NCBI GenBank assembly: GCA_900543445.1
Contig: UQRC01000008.1
Location: 19,972-83,971, forward strand
Direction: 5' to 3'
Origin: an uncultured Lachnobacterium sp.
GTDB lineage: Bacteria; Bacillota; Clostridia; Lachnospirales; Lachnospiraceae
DNA: 64,000 nt
Shown: piece after piece, positions 27,287-36,668 of the stretch
Position numbering within the stretch: the first letter of the stretch is position 1
Layout of the letters: each line of letters opens with the position of its first letter
Made by a program: the position numbers and the translations under genes
The notes under the pieces: model-generated
Seen by the model: the letters and a program-made list of their open reading frames with translations, nothing else
The model's database searches: none
Told to the model about the DNA's origin: nothing

Positions 27287-27310
27287 AGCGGGCTGCAGAT
27301 GCAGTCCGCT
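27287..27310 (+). terminator. Hairpin between hsp20 and the DnaJ-like gene
   Basis: AGCGGGCTGC and GCAGTCCGCT pair over 10 positions (one G-U) with an AGAT loop. There is no U-run, so it is likely a partial terminator or mRNA stabiliser. Confidence 0.5.
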
Positions 27311-27352
27311 TGTGCGTTGTATAAAAATGAAAGTGGGAGGTAGGTGAGTCAT

Positions 27353-28372
27353 ATGGCAGCAAAACGTGATTATTATGAGACGCTCGGTGTCAATAAGAGT
27401 GCAGATGCGTCAACCATCAAGAAAGCATATCGTAAGCTTGCGAAGAAGTACCATCCGGATACGAACGCGGGGGACCCGCATGCAGAGGAGATGTTCAAGG
27501 ATGTGACGGAAGCCTACAATGTATTGAGTGATGACAAAAAGCGTAAGCTCTACGATGAATTCGGCTTTGCAGGATTGCAGGAAGGCTTCTCGGCAGAGGC
27601 GGCAAGAGAGGCGCAGAATGCAGGATTTGGCGGCTTCGGAGGATTTGGCACGGGAAGCGGCAATCCGTTCGGAAGCGGAGGTTATGCGGGCGATTCGTTT
27701 GGCGGAGACGGTCCTTATATGCACAGAGAATTTCATTTTGAAAACGGATCGGGCAATATGGATGATCTGTTCGGTATGTTTGGCGATATGTTCTCGCACG
27801 GTGGATCTTCTTCTGGATGGAGTGCAGCAGAAGGCACCGGAAATCATAAGGGTTCTGACGTGATGGCAGACCTTACGGTTTCGTTCGAGGAAGCTGCATT
27901 CGGTTGCGAGAAGGAGATCATGCTGCGCGATCCGGCGACCGGCAAGACCTCCAATCTGTCAATCCACATTCCTGCCGGTATTGAGTCCGGCAAGACGATC
28001 CGGCTTAAGGGACAGGGAAATCCTGGTAGAAGCGGCGGTGCAGCCGGCGATGTTTTGTTGAAAGTAAATGTTACACCGAGCAAAGAATTTGAGCGTAAAG
28101 GATCAAACGTATACTCTACGGTGCGAGTCCCGTTTACAACCGCAGCATTGGGCGGCAAAGCGCGCGTTCACACCCTTTACGGAAATGTGGAATGTTCCAT
28201 CAAAGCCGGAACACAGGCGGGAAGCAAGATCCGTCTGCGTGGAAAAGGTATTGTAAACGTCAAGAATCCGTCGGTTAAGGGAGATCAGTATGTGACGGTG
28301 GAGATTCTGGTGCCGCGTGAACTCTCGCCGAAGGCGAAGGAAGCACTCGAAGCCTATAAGGCAGTCAGTTGA
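27353..28372 (+). CDS. DnaJ/CbpA-like J-domain co-chaperone without zinc finger
   Basis: A 339-residue J-protein: J domain at residues 1-70 with HPD at 34-36, a Gly/Phe/Ser-rich linker at about 80-160, and the two C-terminal beta-barrels that bind substrate (from about 165). The four CXXCXGXG zinc repeats of true DnaJ are absent, so it is class B (CbpA-like). It would stimulate DnaK ATPase and deliver clients. No dnaK or grpE is nearby; its place after hsp20 suggests heat-shock co-expression. The ATG at 27353 is preferred to a GTG at 27344, which is too close to GGAGG. Confidence 0.88.
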   Translation: MAAKRDYYETLGVNKSADASTIKKAYRKLAKKYHPDTNAGDPHAEEMFKDVTEAYNVLSDDKKRKLYDEFGFAGLQEGFSAEAAREAQNAGFGGFGGFGTGSGNPFGSGGYAGDSFGGDGPYMHREFHFENGSGNMDDLFGMFGDMFSHGGSSSGWSAAEGTGNHKGSDVMADLTVSFEEAAFGCEKEIMLRDPATGKTSNLSIHIPAGIESGKTIRLKGQGNPGRSGGAAGDVLLKVNVTPSKEFERKGSNVYSTVRVPFTTAALGGKARVHTLYGNVECSIKAGTQAGSKIRLRGKGIVNVKNPSVKGDQYVTVEILVPRELSPKAKEALEAYKAVS

Positions 28373-28453
28373 TTGGTAAATTTTGTGTTACACGTTGCTT
28401 TTTAAGACAAACTTTGCTAGAATATATTTCAGTAAAAATAGGAGGAATCCAAC

Positions 28454-28972
28454 GTGAAACCATTAGGAATTGTATTACTGGTCATCCTGCTGGTACTTAT
28501 CGCAGCGATGATCGTTCTGTATTTTCTTGGTAAGAAAGCACAGAAGAGAAAAGACGAACAAGACGAACAGATTAAGGCAGCAGCGCAGACTGTGTCCATG
28601 CTGATCATTGACAAGAAACGATTGCGGATGAAAGATTCGGGACTTCCGGCATCCGTATTGGAGCAGACACCGAAGTATTTACGCCGCTCGAAGCTTCCAA
28701 TCGTTAAGGCGAAGGTCGGACCGAGAGTTATGACATTGATCGCCGACGAGCAGATCTTTGATGAGATCCCGGTTAAGAAGGAAGTTAAGGCAACGGTAAG
28801 CGGTCTCTACATTACCGCCGTACGAGGACTTCGCGGACCGATCGAGAAGCCGGAGAAGAAAAAGAAAGGCTTCCGTGCTAAGCTTCAGGCAAAGTACAAT
28901 GAAGCAAACGAACAGCTGAAGGCAGAGAAAGCTGCCGATGCTGAACGCAAGGCAAACAAAAAGAAGAAATAA
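28454..28972 (+). CDS. Membrane-anchored hypothetical protein, 172 aa
   Basis: I do not recognise a family with a known role. One N-terminal transmembrane helix (about residues 5-26) is followed by a basic and glutamine-rich stretch, a compact central region (about 45-125) and a strongly Lys/Ala/Glu-rich C-terminal helix, so the protein is probably held at the inner face of the membrane or projects from it. The start is GTG with AGGAGG 8 nt upstream. It stands alone and is closed by a strong terminator. Confidence 0.75.
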   Translation: MKPLGIVLLVILLVLIAAMIVLYFLGKKAQKRKDEQDEQIKAAAQTVSMLIIDKKRLRMKDSGLPASVLEQTPKYLRRSKLPIVKAKVGPRVMTLIADEQIFDEIPVKKEVKATVSGLYITAVRGLRGPIEKPEKKKKGFRAKLQAKYNEANEQLKAEKAADAERKANKKKK

Positions 28973-28980
28973 GATGCAAA

Positions 28981-29010
28981 ATGGAGTGTGAAAATTCACA
29001 CTCCATTTTT
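28981..29010 (+). terminator. Intrinsic terminator
   Basis: ATGGAGTGTG and CACACTCCAT form a 10-bp perfect stem with a 6-nt loop, then TTTT. The last T residues are the first bases of the next promoter's -35 box. Confidence 0.95.
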
Positions 29011-29068
29011 GACACTTACCGTATTTTATGGTATGTTAAATTAGTTAGTTCGACTTCAAAAGAAGTCG
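29009..29068 (+). promoter_or_regulatory. Promoter and 5' hairpin of the trigger-factor-like lipoprotein gene
   Basis: TTGACA (29009-29014), 17 nt, TATGTT (29032-29037) is a near-consensus promoter that begins inside the U-run of the preceding terminator. A leader hairpin CGACTTC-AAAA-GAAGTCG (29051-29068) follows and ends just before the ribosome binding site GAAAGGA. Confidence 0.75.
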
Positions 29069-29084
29069 TAGAAAGGAATATCTT

Positions 29085-30287
29085 ATGAAGAAAAGAATCA
29101 TTGCACTCTTACTGTGCATGACAACCGCTTTTTCCATGGTTGCGTGCGGAAGCGGATCAAAGAATGGAACAGAGAGCACGGAAGGTGTTGCACAGGAGAC
29201 ATACAACGGCAAAAGCAGTGCGCAGATGGATATTGATCTGTCGAAGCAGGTAAAGAAACTTGCAGATTACAAAGGAATCGACGTCACAATTACCGGTAAT
29301 TATGATGTGACGGACGACCAGGTGAACGAGAGAACATTAGCACTCCTTAATTACCGTGGGGTAAAGGGACCGGAGGTCACAGATCACGATACGGTACAGG
29401 ATGGAGATCTGGTTTTGGTAGATTTCACCGGTTACCATAATGATGAGGCTTTTGAAGGCGGCGCTGCAACGGATGTGCTGATCGATGTCAGCAACAACTG
29501 TGAGGCGACCCAGCAGACCGGATATATCGATGGATTCAGTGACGGACTTCTCGGTGCGAAAGTCGGAGAGGAGACAAGCTCCGATGTGCGTTTCCCGGAC
29601 GAGTATCCGAATAACCCGGATCTTGCCGGAGAGATGACAACCTTTAAGTTCAAAGTGAAAGGAATTTATAAGGCACTGACGTTAGATGATCTTACCGATG
29701 CACAGGTCAAGGAAAATTTCTCGGATGCACAGATAGAAACAAAGGATGACCTGATCAAGAATGTGCGTGCGATGATGGAGCAGCAGGCTGCATCAAGCAA
29801 GTCACAGGATACGATCAACGAAGTACAGAACTATATGATCGACAACAGTACGGTTGAGATTCCAGATGATTACATGGAAGCAAGACTTGCTGAGTATCAG
29901 GCACAGTTCACACGCGACAATGTCGGCGAGACACAGACGCTTGAAGAGTATCTGACCGCAAATAATACAACACTTGAAGATCAGCAGAAGAACTGGAGAA
30001 CCAGTCTTGAGAAGCAGATTAAGCTTGAGTTTATCTTCGGTCGAATTGCAGAACTTGAAGGGCTTGAAATCGATCAGGACAAGTATGAGCAGTTTATCGA
30101 CTATATTATCAGTTCGGGCAACAGTGAACTGTCAACAGAGACTGCTATTTATGATTATTACGGAAACGGCAACAAGGAAGATGGTAAAAAGAATTTAAAG
30201 CGGCTGTACCTTACGAACGATGCACTTTCATTTGTTATTGAGAATGCCAATGTTACGGTTCAGAAAGCGGATTCAACAGAGAACTAG
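29085..30287 (+). CDS. Trigger-factor-like lipoprotein with FKBP domain (extracytoplasmic foldase)
   Basis: A 400-residue predicted lipoprotein: signal peptide with lipobox VACG (Cys near residue 21), a Ser/Gly/Thr linker, an FKBP-type prolyl isomerase domain at about 100-200 (DGDLVLVDFTGY; PDLAGEMTTFKFKV) and a long helical C-terminal region resembling the trigger-factor cradle. It lacks the ribosome-binding GFRKGK signature. It would fold secreted proteins outside the membrane, a role filled by PrsA in other Firmicutes. A true cytoplasmic trigger factor is encoded at 8609, so the two are paralogues split by compartment. The function outside the membrane is inferred from the signal and domains. 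Confidence 0.82.
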   Translation: MKKRIIALLLCMTTAFSMVACGSGSKNGTESTEGVAQETYNGKSSAQMDIDLSKQVKKLADYKGIDVTITGNYDVTDDQVNERTLALLNYRGVKGPEVTDHDTVQDGDLVLVDFTGYHNDEAFEGGAATDVLIDVSNNCEATQQTGYIDGFSDGLLGAKVGEETSSDVRFPDEYPNNPDLAGEMTTFKFKVKGIYKALTLDDLTDAQVKENFSDAQIETKDDLIKNVRAMMEQQAASSKSQDTINEVQNYMIDNSTVEIPDDYMEARLAEYQAQFTRDNVGETQTLEEYLTANNTTLEDQQKNWRTSLEKQIKLEFIFGRIAELEGLEIDQDKYEQFIDYIISSGNSELSTETAIYDYYGNGNKEDGKKNLKRLYLTNDALSFVIENANVTVQKADSTEN

Positions 30288-30410
30288 ATATCTATTTGAA
30301 ATCGAAGCATGCACGATTCGAAAATCGTGTTTGAAGATAAAAATACAAATATAAAGGGATTAGATTTATGTGGCGATTAAGAAAATCGGCACAGAAACGG
30401 AGGCAACAAA

Positions 30411-31802
30411 ATGGATTTAGTAAATATCAGGGACATATTCCGCAATCAGGCGCAATATGAGAATCAGGTAATCACGATCGGAGGCTGGGTGAGAAGCAAC
30501 CGTAATTCCAAGAATTTCGGATTTATCGTTGTGAATGACGGTACATTCTTCGAGCCGATTCAGGTCGTATATGCGGATGGGCTTGCAAACTATGATGAAG
30601 TGTGCAAGATCAATGTCGGCGCAGCCATCATTGTAAAGGGGCAGCTGGTTCCGACACCACAGGCGAAGCAGCCATTTGAGATCCAGGCAGAAGAAGTGAC
30701 GATCGAGGGCGCATCCACACCCGATTATCCTCTCCAGAAAAAGCGTCACACATTCGAGTATCTGCGTACAATCTCACACCTTCGTCCGAGAACGAATACG
30801 TTCGAGGCGGTATTCCGTGTGCGTTCACTCTGTGCGTATGCAATCCACAAATTCTTCCAGGAGAGAGGATTTGTCTATGTACACACACCACTCATCACAG
30901 GAAGTGACTGTGAGGGTGCCGGAGAGATGTTCCAGGTTACCACAATGGACTTAAATAACATTCCGAAGACGGAAGACGGAAACGTTGATTACTCCAAGGA
31001 TTTCTTCAATAAGCCAACCAACCTGACCGTATCCGGACAGCTCAATGGCGAGACTTATGCGATGGCATTCAAGAATATCTACACATTCGGACCGACGTTT
31101 AGAGCAGAGAATTCCAACACGACCCGCCACGCGGCAGAGTTCTGGATGATTGAGCCTGAGATCGCTTTTGCGGATCTTGAGGATGATATGATGCTTGCAG
31201 AGAGCATGCTCAAGTATGTGATCAATTACGTATTGGAGAATGCGCCGGAAGAGATGGCATTTTTCAACAATTTCGTAGATAAAGGACTGCTTGACCGTCT
31301 TGAAAATGTGGTAAGCAACGATTTCGCACGTGTGACTTATACAGAGGCAATCGACATTCTGTCTAAGCATAATGACAAGTTTGATTACAAGGTTTCATGG
31401 GGATGCGATCTTCAGACCGAGCATGAGCGGTACCTGACCGAGCAGATTTACAAGCGCCCGGTATTCGTAACAGATTATCCGAAGGAGATTAAGGCGTTCT
31501 ACATGAAATTGAATGAGGATGGCAAGACGGTTGCAGCGGTTGACTGTCTGGTCCCGGGAATCGGAGAGATCATCGGTGGAAGCCAGAGAGAGGACGATTA
31601 CGACAAGCTCCTTGCAAGAATCAATGAGCTGGGACTGAAGGAAGAAGACTACAAGTTCTATCTTGATCTTCGTAAGTACGGTTCTGCAAGACATGCAGGA
31701 TTCGGACTTGGATTCGAGAGATGCGTGATGTATCTGACCGGTATGGGCAACATCCGTGACGTCATTCCATTCCCAAGAACCGTAAATAACTGCGAACTGT
31801 AA
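30411..31802 (+). CDS. asnS: Asparaginyl-tRNA synthetase
   Basis: A 463-residue class IIb aminoacyl-tRNA synthetase that charges tRNA-Asn. The N-terminal OB-fold anticodon-binding domain (about 10-115) is followed by the class II catalytic core, with motif 2 [20 protein letters not shown] near residues 226-245 and motif 3 [15 protein letters not shown] near 436-450. GGAGG precedes the ATG. No T-box is visible upstream. Presence of AsnRS means Asn-tRNA can be made directly. Confidence 0.97.
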   Translation: MDLVNIRDIFRNQAQYENQVITIGGWVRSNRNSKNFGFIVVNDGTFFEPIQVVYADGLANYDEVCKINVGAAIIVKGQLVPTPQAKQPFEIQAEEVTIEGASTPDYPLQKKRHTFEYLRTISHLRPRTNTFEAVFRVRSLCAYAIHKFFQERGFVYVHTPLITGSDCEGAGEMFQVTTMDLNNIPKTEDGNVDYSKDFFNKPTNLTVSGQLNGETYAMAFKNIYTFGPTFRAENSNTTRHAAEFWMIEPEIAFADLEDDMMLAESMLKYVINYVLENAPEEMAFFNNFVDKGLLDRLENVVSNDFARVTYTEAIDILSKHNDKFDYKVSWGCDLQTEHERYLTEQIYKRPVFVTDYPKEIKAFYMKLNEDGKTVAAVDCLVPGIGEIIGGSQREDDYDKLLARINELGLKEEDYKFYLDLRKYGSARHAGFGLGFERCVMYLTGMGNIRDVIPFPRTVNNCEL

Positions 31803-31890
31803 GAATTTATTCGAAGTTTGTGTCTGCTGATCTCCTGATTTGTGAAACCTGTGTATCATAAAATGTGCTCCGGCTTCATATAGATAGAAC

Positions 31891-32319
31891 ATGGAACAGA
31901 CAGATTTAAAGAAGAAGGAAAGCAGAGAACAGAATAAAGAAAAGAAACCGAATTGCGTAGGACGATTTCTTGCGGTCGCGGTATTGGTGGTTATGCTTGC
32001 CGCAGGATGGTTTCTGCTTTTGGCATATGTATCGTATAACCTGCGTCTGTCCGCAGATGTCATCCGCGCGGGACTCGTCCTGCTTTATATTCTTCCGTGC
32101 TGGATCGGCGGCAGAGTGCTGCGCCGGTGTATGCAAAGGTATACAGTCATTTATGGAGCGGTACTGGGAACGGTGTTTTATACAATTCTTCTTGCACTGA
32201 CTGCGACAGATAGCGGTGCGGTGCAGATGACACAGACCCATGTCATGAATGCCTGCATATGTGTACTCAGTGGAATTGTGGGAACCATCCGCCTGAAGCG
32301 TGAAGTGAGGGGCGGATAG
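31891..32319 (+). CDS. TIGR04086-family four-helix membrane protein
   Basis: A 142-residue membrane protein: a charged, Lys/Glu-rich cytoplasmic N-terminus of about 22 residues followed by four hydrophobic helices and a short basic tail. It fits the TIGR04086 family of small membrane proteins that in Clostridia often lie beside the SCIFF genes, as here. No function is established. The ribosome binding site is weak, so the start is less certain than the frame. Confidence 0.75.
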   Translation: MEQTDLKKKESREQNKEKKPNCVGRFLAVAVLVVMLAAGWFLLLAYVSYNLRLSADVIRAGLVLLYILPCWIGGRVLRRCMQRYTVIYGAVLGTVFYTILLALTATDSGAVQMTQTHVMNACICVLSGIVGTIRLKREVRGG

Positions 32320-32423
32320 GCAGCAGGGAGCGCATTGCAGGCGTTACATTGGTGGAGTTGTGGATATAACAATTGCCCAAATTGAGCAAAGTGCCTATAA
32401 AACACGATTTTCAGCAAAAAAGC

Positions 32424-32452
32424 TTTGCATATTGAATATGCTGTGCTATAAT
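32424..32452 (+). promoter_or_regulatory. Promoter of scfA
   Basis: TTTGCA, a 17-nt spacer and TATAAT with an extended TGC before the -10 box, leaving a leader of about 45 nt to the SCIFF start codon. Confidence 0.7.
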
Positions 32453-32503
32453 AGCATGGATAGACGGGTCATTCCCAAAATAGGAGACAAAGGAGAGATT
32501 CTA

Positions 32504-32647
32504 ATGAAGCATGTAAAGACATTAAATACAAGAAAGTTACAGAACACACTTAAGAAGGGTGGATGCGGCGAGTGCCAGACATCCTGCCAGTCCGCATGTA
32601 AGACTTCCTGCACAGTAGGAAACCAGACTTGCGAATCTTATAAGTAA
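32504..32647 (+). CDS. scfA: SCIFF ribosomal peptide precursor (six cysteines in forty-five residues)
   Basis: A 47-residue precursor peptide with six Cys at 21, 24, 28, 32, 36 and 43 and an N-terminal leader MKHVKTLNTRKLQNTLKKGG, which matches the nearly universal clostridial SCIFF peptide. Its maturase, encoded next, installs Cys-to-Thr thioether bonds; several Thr (27, 35, 38, 42) lie between the Cys residues. The final biological role of SCIFF is unknown. AGGAGAG precedes the ATG. A strong terminator follows, which should make precursor mRNA more abundant than maturase mRNA. Confidence 0.95.
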   Translation: MKHVKTLNTRKLQNTLKKGGCGECQTSCQSACKTSCTVGNQTCESYK

Positions 32648-32671
32648 TCTTTTCATAATTAAGGTTTACTT

Positions 32672-32702
32672 GACCGCGTGCCTTGCGCGCGGTCTTTGTT
32701 TT
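32672..32702 (+). terminator. Terminator between scfA and scfB
   Basis: GACCGCGTGC and GCGCGCGGTC pair over 10 positions (one G-U) around CTT, followed by TTTGTTTTG. Confidence 0.85.
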
Positions 32703-32740
32703 GTGTAACAGAATAGATAATAGAGAGGAGAAATATTGTA

Positions 32741-34096
32741 GTGGTTCATCAATTTAAGAACAATGGCTATGATATTGTCTTGGATGTAAACTCAGGAGCG
32801 ATCCATGTGGTGGATGATGTGACGTATGACGTCATTGCGATGTTTGAAGAACACACACCGGATGAAATCGTGCAGCAGTTGAAGGAGCAGTATCCGGAAG
32901 CGGAGATCAAAGAAGCAATCGATGAGGTTCTTGAACTTAAAAAGAACGAAGAATTGTTCACGGAGGATGTGTATAAGAGTCATATCCTTGACTTTAAGAA
33001 GAGACCGACAGTTGTGAAGGCGTTGTGCCTGCACATCGCACATGATTGTAACCTTGCATGTAAGTATTGCTTTGCAGAAGAAGGCGAATATCATGGACGC
33101 AGGGCACTGATGTCCTACGAGACAGGAAAGCAGGCTTTGGATTTCCTGATCGCAAATTCGGGAAGCCGTAAGAATCTGGAGGTCGATTTCTTCGGTGGCG
33201 AGCCGCTTATGAACTTTGATGTGGTAAAGCAGCTTGTGGCTTACGGACGTCAGCAGGAGAAGCTTCACGATAAGCATTTTCGTTTTACACTGACAACGAA
33301 TGGTGTACTTCTGAATGATGAGGTTATGGAGTTTGCCAACAAGGAGATGGACAACGTCGTCTTAAGTATAGACGGACGTAAGGAGGTTCATGACCGTATG
33401 AGACCGTTCCGCAAGGGTGCGGGAAGCTACGATCTGATCGTTCCGAAGTTCCAGAAACTGGCAGAGAGCCGTAATCAGGAGCGCTATTATGTGCGTGGAA
33501 CATTTACGCATTATAATACCGATTTTTCCAATGACGTACTGCATCTTGCGGATCTTGGATTCAAGCAGATTTCCGTTGAGCCGGTTGTTGCACAGCCGAG
33601 TGATGATTATGCTTTGACCGAGGAAGATCTGCCGGTGCTTTTTGCGGAATACGATAAGCTTGCAGCGGAGATGGTTCGCCGCAAGAAGGAAGGAAACGGA
33701 TTTAACTTCTTCCATTTTATGATCGACTTAGAGGGCGGTCCTTGTGTGTACAAGCGTCTGTCCGGTTGCGGATCGGGAACCGAGTACCTTGCGGTAACAC
33801 CGTGGGGAGACTTATATCCTTGCCATCAGTTTGTTGGTAACGAGGATTTCCTGATGGGCAATGTCTGGGATGGTGTCAAGCGCACCGATATCCGGGACGA
33901 GTTCAAGTGCTGCAATGTCTACGCGAAGGAGAAGTGCAGCAAGTGTTTCGCAAGATTTTACTGTAGTGGTGGATGTGCCGCAAACTCATACAATTTCCAC
34001 GGAAGCATCACAGATGCCTATGATCTGGGCTGTGAACTTCAGAAGAAGCGTATTGAGTGTGCGATCATGATAAAAGCTGCGGAAGCGGAAAATTAA
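32741..34096 (+). CDS. scfB: Thioether cross-link-forming SCIFF peptide maturase (radical SAM)
   Basis: A 451-residue radical SAM/SPASM enzyme that forms thioether bonds in SCIFF. The N-terminal region (about 1-90) is the peptide recognition element. The radical SAM cluster motif CNLACKYC is at 103-110 (Cys103, 107, 110). The C-terminal SPASM domain carries further Cys (for example CCNVYAKEKCSKCFARFYCSG region near residues 388-410) for two auxiliary iron-sulfur clusters. The start is GTG with GAGAGGAG upstream. It lies immediately after its substrate gene. Confidence 0.96.
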   Translation: MVHQFKNNGYDIVLDVNSGAIHVVDDVTYDVIAMFEEHTPDEIVQQLKEQYPEAEIKEAIDEVLELKKNEELFTEDVYKSHILDFKKRPTVVKALCLHIAHDCNLACKYCFAEEGEYHGRRALMSYETGKQALDFLIANSGSRKNLEVDFFGGEPLMNFDVVKQLVAYGRQQEKLHDKHFRFTLTTNGVLLNDEVMEFANKEMDNVVLSIDGRKEVHDRMRPFRKGAGSYDLIVPKFQKLAESRNQERYYVRGTFTHYNTDFSNDVLHLADLGFKQISVEPVVAQPSDDYALTEEDLPVLFAEYDKLAAEMVRRKKEGNGFNFFHFMIDLEGGPCVYKRLSGCGSGTEYLAVTPWGDLYPCHQFVGNEDFLMGNVWDGVKRTDIRDEFKCCNVYAKEKCSKCFARFYCSGGCAANSYNFHGSITDAYDLGCELQKKRIECAIMIKAAEAEN

Positions 34097-34116
34097 AGAA
34101 TAGGAAGGAAACTAAG

Positions 34117-36402
34117 ATGAAAAAAAGTAAGGGCGTCGTTATTATCGCGGTGATCTTAGCCTGCTTGATCGGACTTGGATACTATACAACCACGATAATG
34201 TCAATGACAAGCAAGAGTCAGGCAAAGACTGACAACAAGACAGAGTCTGAGGGTATCAAGCTCGGTCTTGACTTATCCGGTGGTGTTTCCATTACTTACC
34301 GGATTGTTGACAAGAATCCGACTAAGAAGGACTTAAATGACACAATCGCTAAACTTGAGGAACGTGCTGAGAGTTACAGTACCGAGTATTCGGTATATCC
34401 GGTCGGTGATGATCGTATCACGGTAGAGATTCCTGGTGTGTATGATGCGGATAAGGTTCTTCAGGATCTGGGAAGTCCGGGATCTTTATACTTTATCAAG
34501 CAGAAGGGTTCTGATGGAAACGATAACTATACATACGATCAGAACACAGAAGGTGGCTATAAGCTGAATAAGACTCTTGAGGAGCTTGAAGCTGATGGAT
34601 CCATCCTTTTTGATGGTAACGGTGTAAAAGCTGCTACAGAAGGATATGAGAAGAGTTCACAGCTCAACTCCAATGAGCCGGTCGTACAGTTGACACTGAA
34701 AGATGATGCCGCTCAGATTTTCGGTGATGCTACAACCGCTGCATACGCTGCAGGCGAGACCATCGGTATCTACTACAATGATCACTTTATCAGTGTTCCG
34801 AGAGTATCCGCAGCAATCACAGATGGTAATTGTGTGATCAACGGTATGGCGGATTACGAGGAAGCGGAGCAGCTTGCGACATTTATCCGTGTCGGTGCCA
34901 TCAACTTAAAGCTTGAGGAGTTAGAGTCTCAGGTTGTCGGAGCACAGCTCGGTGGACAGGCATTATCTTCCAGCGTGAAGGCGGCTATCATCGGTCTGAT
35001 CCTGGTTATGATCTACATGATCCTCTGCTACGGTCTCTCTGGTGTTGTTGCATCGATCGGTCTTGGTATCTACACAACGATCGTTGTTGCTTTTGTATAT
35101 CTGTTTGAAATTACACTTACACTTCCTGGTATCGCCGGTGTTATCCTCGGTATCGGTATGGCGGTGGATGCGAACGTTATTATCATCTCCCGTATCCGTG
35201 AGGAGATCGCAAATGGTAAGTCGGTTCTTACCGCAATCAAGGAAGGTTATAAGAAGGCGTTATCTGCTATCATCGATGGTAACGTTACAACCTTTATCGC
35301 AGCCCTCGTATTGATGTGGCTCGGATCCGGAACGGTTAAGGGATTTGCTTATACCTTAATGATTTCAATTGTTGTATCACTGTTTACAGCACTTATTATA
35401 TCAAGACTTCTTAATCTTGCATTCTATGCAGTTGGCTGCCGTGACGAGAAATTTTATGGTCGTGCCAGAACTCGTCAGACAATCGATTTTATGAAAAACC
35501 GTGTAGTATTCTTTATTATTTCACTTGTTGTGATCGTGGCCGGTTTTGTTGGAATGATCGGATACGGTGCATCAGGACAGCATGCATTGAATTTCAGCCT
35601 TGAGTTTATGGGCGGTACTTCCATCTCTGCGGACTTTGGTAAGGATTACACGGTTGAAGAAGTTGAGAAGACCGTTGTTCCTGAGGTTGCCGCTGTTATT
35701 CATGATAATGCAATCCAGGCAAGTACCGTTAAGGGAAGCAACGTTGTTACGATTAAGACAAAGACATTAACACAGGATCAGCGTGAGGAAGTTGGTAACA
35801 TGCTCGTTGACAAATTCAGTGTTGATGACTCTACGATTGAGACACAGAGTATCGGAGCTACTGTCAGTGGTGAGATGCGTAAGAATGCAATCTTGGCTGT
35901 TGTTGTAGCATGTATCTGTATGCTTCTGTACATCTGGTTCCGTTTCAAGGATCTGCGTTTCGCAGGCAGTGCGATCATTGCTTTGATCCACGATGTACTG
36001 GTTATGCTGACAGCATACGCTTTGATCCGTATTTCTGTTGGTAATACATTTATCGCATGTATGCTTACAATCGTCGGTTACTCGATCAACGATACCATCG
36101 TTGTATTTGACCGTATCCGTGAGAACATGCATGGAATGAAGAAGACGAACCCAGAGACACTTGCAGAGGTTGCGAACCGCTCACTGACACAGACACTGGC
36201 AAGAACAATCAACACATCCGTTACAACTATCGTAATGGTACTGTTACTGTTCATCTTCGGTGTATCTTCCATCCGTGAGTTCTCATTACCTCTTATGGTT
36301 GGTCTGATCAGTGGTACTTACTCATCCATCTTCATCGCTACCTCACTGTGGTATGTTATGAAGCTGCATCTTGGTAAGAACCGTCTCGTCAAGAAGAAAT
36401 AA
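34117..36402 (+). CDS. secDF: Protein translocase subunits SecD and SecF, fused
   Basis: A 761-residue fusion of SecD and SecF, the proton-motive-force-driven partner of SecYEG that pulls secreted proteins out. An N-terminal helix is followed by the SecD periplasmic P1 domain (LGLDLSGGVSITYR near residues 52-65), six membrane helices from about residue 285, then SecF with its own periplasmic domain (FSLEFMGGTSISADFGKDY) and six helices to the end. The ATG at 34117 has AGGAAAC upstream; longer frames overlap scfB. Position after scfB is common in Clostridia. Confidence 0.95.
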   Translation: MKKSKGVVIIAVILACLIGLGYYTTTIMSMTSKSQAKTDNKTESEGIKLGLDLSGGVSITYRIVDKNPTKKDLNDTIAKLEERAESYSTEYSVYPVGDDRITVEIPGVYDADKVLQDLGSPGSLYFIKQKGSDGNDNYTYDQNTEGGYKLNKTLEELEADGSILFDGNGVKAATEGYEKSSQLNSNEPVVQLTLKDDAAQIFGDATTAAYAAGETIGIYYNDHFISVPRVSAAITDGNCVINGMADYEEAEQLATFIRVGAINLKLEELESQVVGAQLGGQALSSSVKAAIIGLILVMIYMILCYGLSGVVASIGLGIYTTIVVAFVYLFEITLTLPGIAGVILGIGMAVDANVIIISRIREEIANGKSVLTAIKEGYKKALSAIIDGNVTTFIAALVLMWLGSGTVKGFAYTLMISIVVSLFTALIISRLLNLAFYAVGCRDEKFYGRARTRQTIDFMKNRVVFFIISLVVIVAGFVGMIGYGASGQHALNFSLEFMGGTSISADFGKDYTVEEVEKTVVPEVAAVIHDNAIQASTVKGSNVVTIKTKTLTQDQREEVGNMLVDKFSVDDSTIETQSIGATVSGEMRKNAILAVVVACICMLLYIWFRFKDLRFAGSAIIALIHDVLVMLTAYALIRISVGNTFIACMLTIVGYSINDTIVVFDRIRENMHGMKKTNPETLAEVANRSLTQTLARTINTSVTTIVMVLLLFIFGVSSIREFSLPLMVGLISGTYSSIFIATSLWYVMKLHLGKNRLVKKK

Positions 36403-36422
36403 ATAATTTAATTAAGACATGG

Positions 36423-36452
36423 GGGCTGTGGATTTTCCGCAGCCCTTATTTT
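36423..36452 (+). terminator. Intrinsic terminator of secDF
   Basis: GGGCTGTGG and CCGCAGCCC form a 9-bp stem (one G-U) with an ATTTT loop, followed by TTATTTT. Confidence 0.9.
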
Positions 36453-36572
36453 AATCATAGGAAATTCCTTCCTATGATTAAAAACGCTCCGCGGGGAGGC
36501 GCAGCTCGCGGAGATGAAGTTTATGCTGAGCATACCGCTCGCGCGCGAAAGTGTGCGGCAAGCGCACACTTT
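36449..36572. repeat. Cluster of three hairpins after secDF
   Basis: Three inverted repeats follow one another: TTTTAATCATAGGAA / TTCCTATGATTAAAA with 15-bp perfect arms and a 5-nt loop (36449-36483); CTCCGC / GCGGAG (36487-36513); and AAAGTGTGCG / CGCACACTTT with 10-bp arms (36548-36572). No gene lies here. The G+C-rich middle differs from the surroundings. It may be a small repeated intergenic element; I see no second copy in the window. Confidence 0.75.
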
Positions 36573-36668
36573 AATACTTCCTCTTGATAAAAGGCATAGA
36601 AATGGATAGAATAGGGAAATAGAATGAAGACGCAAATCAGGCGAAATAAATAGAAAGTGGGAAAAACT

